Assembly (NCBI GenBank): GCA_034670405.1
Contig: JAXDDX010000044.1
Location: 2,040,501 to 2,104,500, forward strand
Length of the DNA: 64,000 nt
Reading direction: 5' to 3'
From: Hoplostethus atlanticus
Lineage: Eukaryota; Chordata; Actinopteri; Trachichthyiformes; Trachichthyidae
Positions 62,758-64,000 of the stretch are shown here, piece after piece (positions within the stretch are counted from its first letter, which is position 1; every line of letters begins with the position of its first letter). The translations under genes were made by a program, and so were the position numbers. Below the pieces are notes generated by a model. The model ran no database searches. It saw only the letters and a list, made by a program, of their open reading frames with translations, and was not told where the DNA came from.

Positions 62758-62880
62758 AGAGACAGGAAAGATCAGGTGAGAGAGGAGGGATGACATGCGA
62801 CATAGGCCGGATTTGAACCCAGGACGCCCCTGTAGGATGTACCTTTTAAACAGTGATGCTCACTTGTCAGTTTTGCTTTT

Positions 62881-62905
62881 ACTAATACTAATACTAATAC
62901 TAATA
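62881..62905. repeat. (ACTAAT)n hexanucleotide microsatellite
   Basis: Four ACTAAT units directly after the SINE insertion. Confidence 0.85.
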
Positions 62906-63017
62906 CATCTAACCACTACATTTAAAGCAGTGCATGTCAAAGTACTGATCTCTGAGGGCATTATTAAAAACAATACATCACCCAGAAAAGACAGCAGGCC
63001 AATTAACATGTTTTTGA

Positions 63018-64000
63018 GATTCAAGGAGTTTAATTGTCACATACACACACGAGGTGTGTAGTGAAATGCAAAGTGGCAATGCTCAGCAGAAATGTGCAAA
63101 ATAACAGGTTCACACTATTTACAATAGACCAACACAATATTTACAATATTTAAGAGCTCTATATAAAAAAACAACACAATATTTACAATAAGAGCACTTT
63201 ATAAAACAATATAGTAAAAAAAGGGAAAATTGTATGTGTAATATAAATTATAAATTATGTGTAGTCTTTACCTAAGTGTGTGTGTGCATAAGAGGGGCAG
63301 TGTGTGTGTCTTGGTGGGGGCCCTGGTGAGGTCGGAGTTCACAGTCCTGATGGCCTGAGGAAAGAAACTCCGTCTCAGTCTCTCTGTTTTGGCAGCGTGA
63401 CTACGGAGGCGCTTGCCTGACCGCAGCAGCTGAAACAGTCCGTTGTTGGGGTGGTGAGGATCCTTCATGATCCCGCAGGCTCTGGTTCTGCACCTCCTGG
63501 TGTACAAGTCCTGCAGGGTGGGGAGTGTAGTTCCAATAGTGCACTCAGCCGAACGCACTACTCTCTGCAGAGCCTTCCTGTCCTGAGCGGAGCTGTTGCC
63601 AAACCAGGCAGTGATGCTTCCTGTCAGGATACCCTCCACAGCTCCAGAGTAGAAGGACTGAAGGATCCTCCGGGAGACTTTGAATTTCCTCAGTTGCCTG
63701 AGGTGGTAAAGGCGCTGCCTCGCCTTTCTCACCAGAGTGTCAGTGTGTGTGGACCATGTCAGATCTTCGGTGATGTTGACTCCCAGGTATTTATACCTGC
63801 TCACCCTCTCCACAGTAGTCCCATTAATCCCCAGTGGTGAGTACGTCCTCTGTTGTTGTGTCCTCCTAAAGTCCACAATCAGCTCCTTAGTTTTGGTGAC
63901 ATTCAGGAGGAGGCTGTTGTCCTGGCACCAGAGTGACAGATCAGCAACTTCCTCCAGGTAGGCCTTCTCGTCGTTGTTGGAGATCAGGCCCACCACCACT
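63018..64000 (-). mobile_element. CR1/L2-superfamily LINE, 3' part, runs off the window
   Basis: A minus-strand LINE. Its coding end lies at 63268 and its 3' UTR continues to about 63018, ending in GTGACAATTAAACTCCTTGAATC, a 3' end that I know from fish LINEs. The 3' UTR includes ACAATATTTAC-type repeats (63115-63190). It is a different lineage from the L2 copies at 21.5, 24 and 62 kb. The 5' part lies beyond the window. Confidence 0.85.
63268..64000 (-). CDS. LINE reverse transcriptase, C-terminal part
   Basis: This is the end of a LINE ORF2 polyprotein, which copies the element's RNA into target DNA. An uninterrupted frame of about 244 codons enters from the right edge; the first visible residues come from GTG codons inside the protein, not a start. 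Visible landmarks are VVGLISNNDEKAYLEEV just downstream of where the YADD motif would be, LSLWCQDNSLLLNVTKTKEL, VDFRRTQQQ, YKYLGVNITEDLTWS (thumb), FYSGAVEGILTGSITAWFG, LQRVVRSAE, LYTRRC and RLRRSFFPQAIRTVN near the C-terminus. No stop or frameshift is visible, unlike the other LINEs here. Whether the whole element is intact cannot be judged. Confidence 0.9.
   Translation of the reverse strand, partial: VVVGLISNNDEKAYLEEVADLSLWCQDNSLLLNVTKTKELIVDFRRTQQQRTYSPLGINGTTVERVSRYKYLGVNITEDLTWSTHTDTLVRKARQRLYHLRQLRKFKVSRRILQSFYSGAVEGILTGSITAWFGNSSAQDRKALQRVVRSAECTIGTTLPTLQDLYTRRCRTRACGIMKDPHHPNNGLFQLLRSGKRLRSHAAKTERLRRSFFPQAIRTVNSDLTRAPTKTHTLPLLCTHTLR

Larger units (their letters stand above)
61954..62847 (-). 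mobile_element. tRNA-derived SINE split by a LINE, with 17-bp target duplication
   Basis: The outer repeats TGTAAGATGTACCTTTT (61954-61970) and TGTAGGATGTACCTTTT (62831-62847) differ at one base and mark the target duplication. On the minus strand the SINE head (62830 down to about 62764) carries a B box, GGTTCAAATCC (about 62811-62821), then CATGTCATCCCTCC and CTTTCCTGTCTC. The tail half (about 62018 down to 61966) reads AAATAAAGGTAAAATGCCC, AAAAAATAATCTTT and an A run. The A box is missing, so the head is truncated. This body is one I know as abundant in percomorph fishes. SINEs have no protein and depend on LINE enzymes. Confidence 0.85.

Noticed and set aside
63451-63840. 129-codon plus-strand frame
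   Set aside because: Antisense shadow of the LINE reverse transcriptase on the minus strand.

Overview
The window looks like gene-poor chromosomal DNA from a ray-finned (teleost) fish. The signs are eukaryotic: no packed reading frames, many microsatellites, fossil LINEs of the L2/CR1 type, a Tc1-like element with inverted/direct-repeat ends, tRNA-derived SINE pieces and short non-autonomous DNA transposons. The L2 3' tails and the SINE body match repeat types I know from teleosts, especially percomorphs, but the species is not identified. I found no host protein-coding gene I can name, no rRNA, tRNA or known microRNA gene, and no CRISPR array, operon, phage or prokaryotic feature. Nearly all open frames of 60 to 180 codons are what chance gives in 64 kb.

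Layout. 1-12.6 kb is unique AT-rich noncoding DNA with a 19-G run, short satellites and a pyrimidine-rich tract near 11.1 kb. 12.6-17.1 kb is a repeat cluster: a 64-bp minisatellite, a 189-bp inverted-repeat element, two copies of a TTAA-bounded element and a weak SINE. At 21.5 kb there is an L2 3' end, and at 24.0-25.7 kb a decayed L2 polyprotein whose reverse transcriptase has lost motif B. 25.7-42.2 kb is mostly unique, with a G-quadruplex motif at 30.4 kb and several blocks that read like conserved regulatory elements. At 42.25-42.93 kb lies a deleted Tc1-like transposon. 43-61.9 kb is again unique sequence with microsatellites, a segment with exon-like splice sites at 49.7 kb and more enhancer-like blocks. 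The last 2 kb hold a tRNA-SINE with a 17-bp target duplication and an internally deleted L2-like LINE inside it, then the C-terminal part of an uninterrupted LINE reverse transcriptase on the minus strand that runs off the window.

The coding remnants are parasites: endonuclease and reverse transcriptase for target-primed retrotransposition (LINEs, which also mobilise SINEs), and a DDE transposase for cut-and-paste movement (Tc1). All are broken except possibly the one at the right edge. The host function of the window, if any, is probably regulatory: a gene desert or a very large intron near a developmental gene. That is inference from texture and binding-site-like motifs and needs cross-species alignment. 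I found no convincing new biological system; the best observations are the nested retroelement and the paired TTAA-bounded elements.
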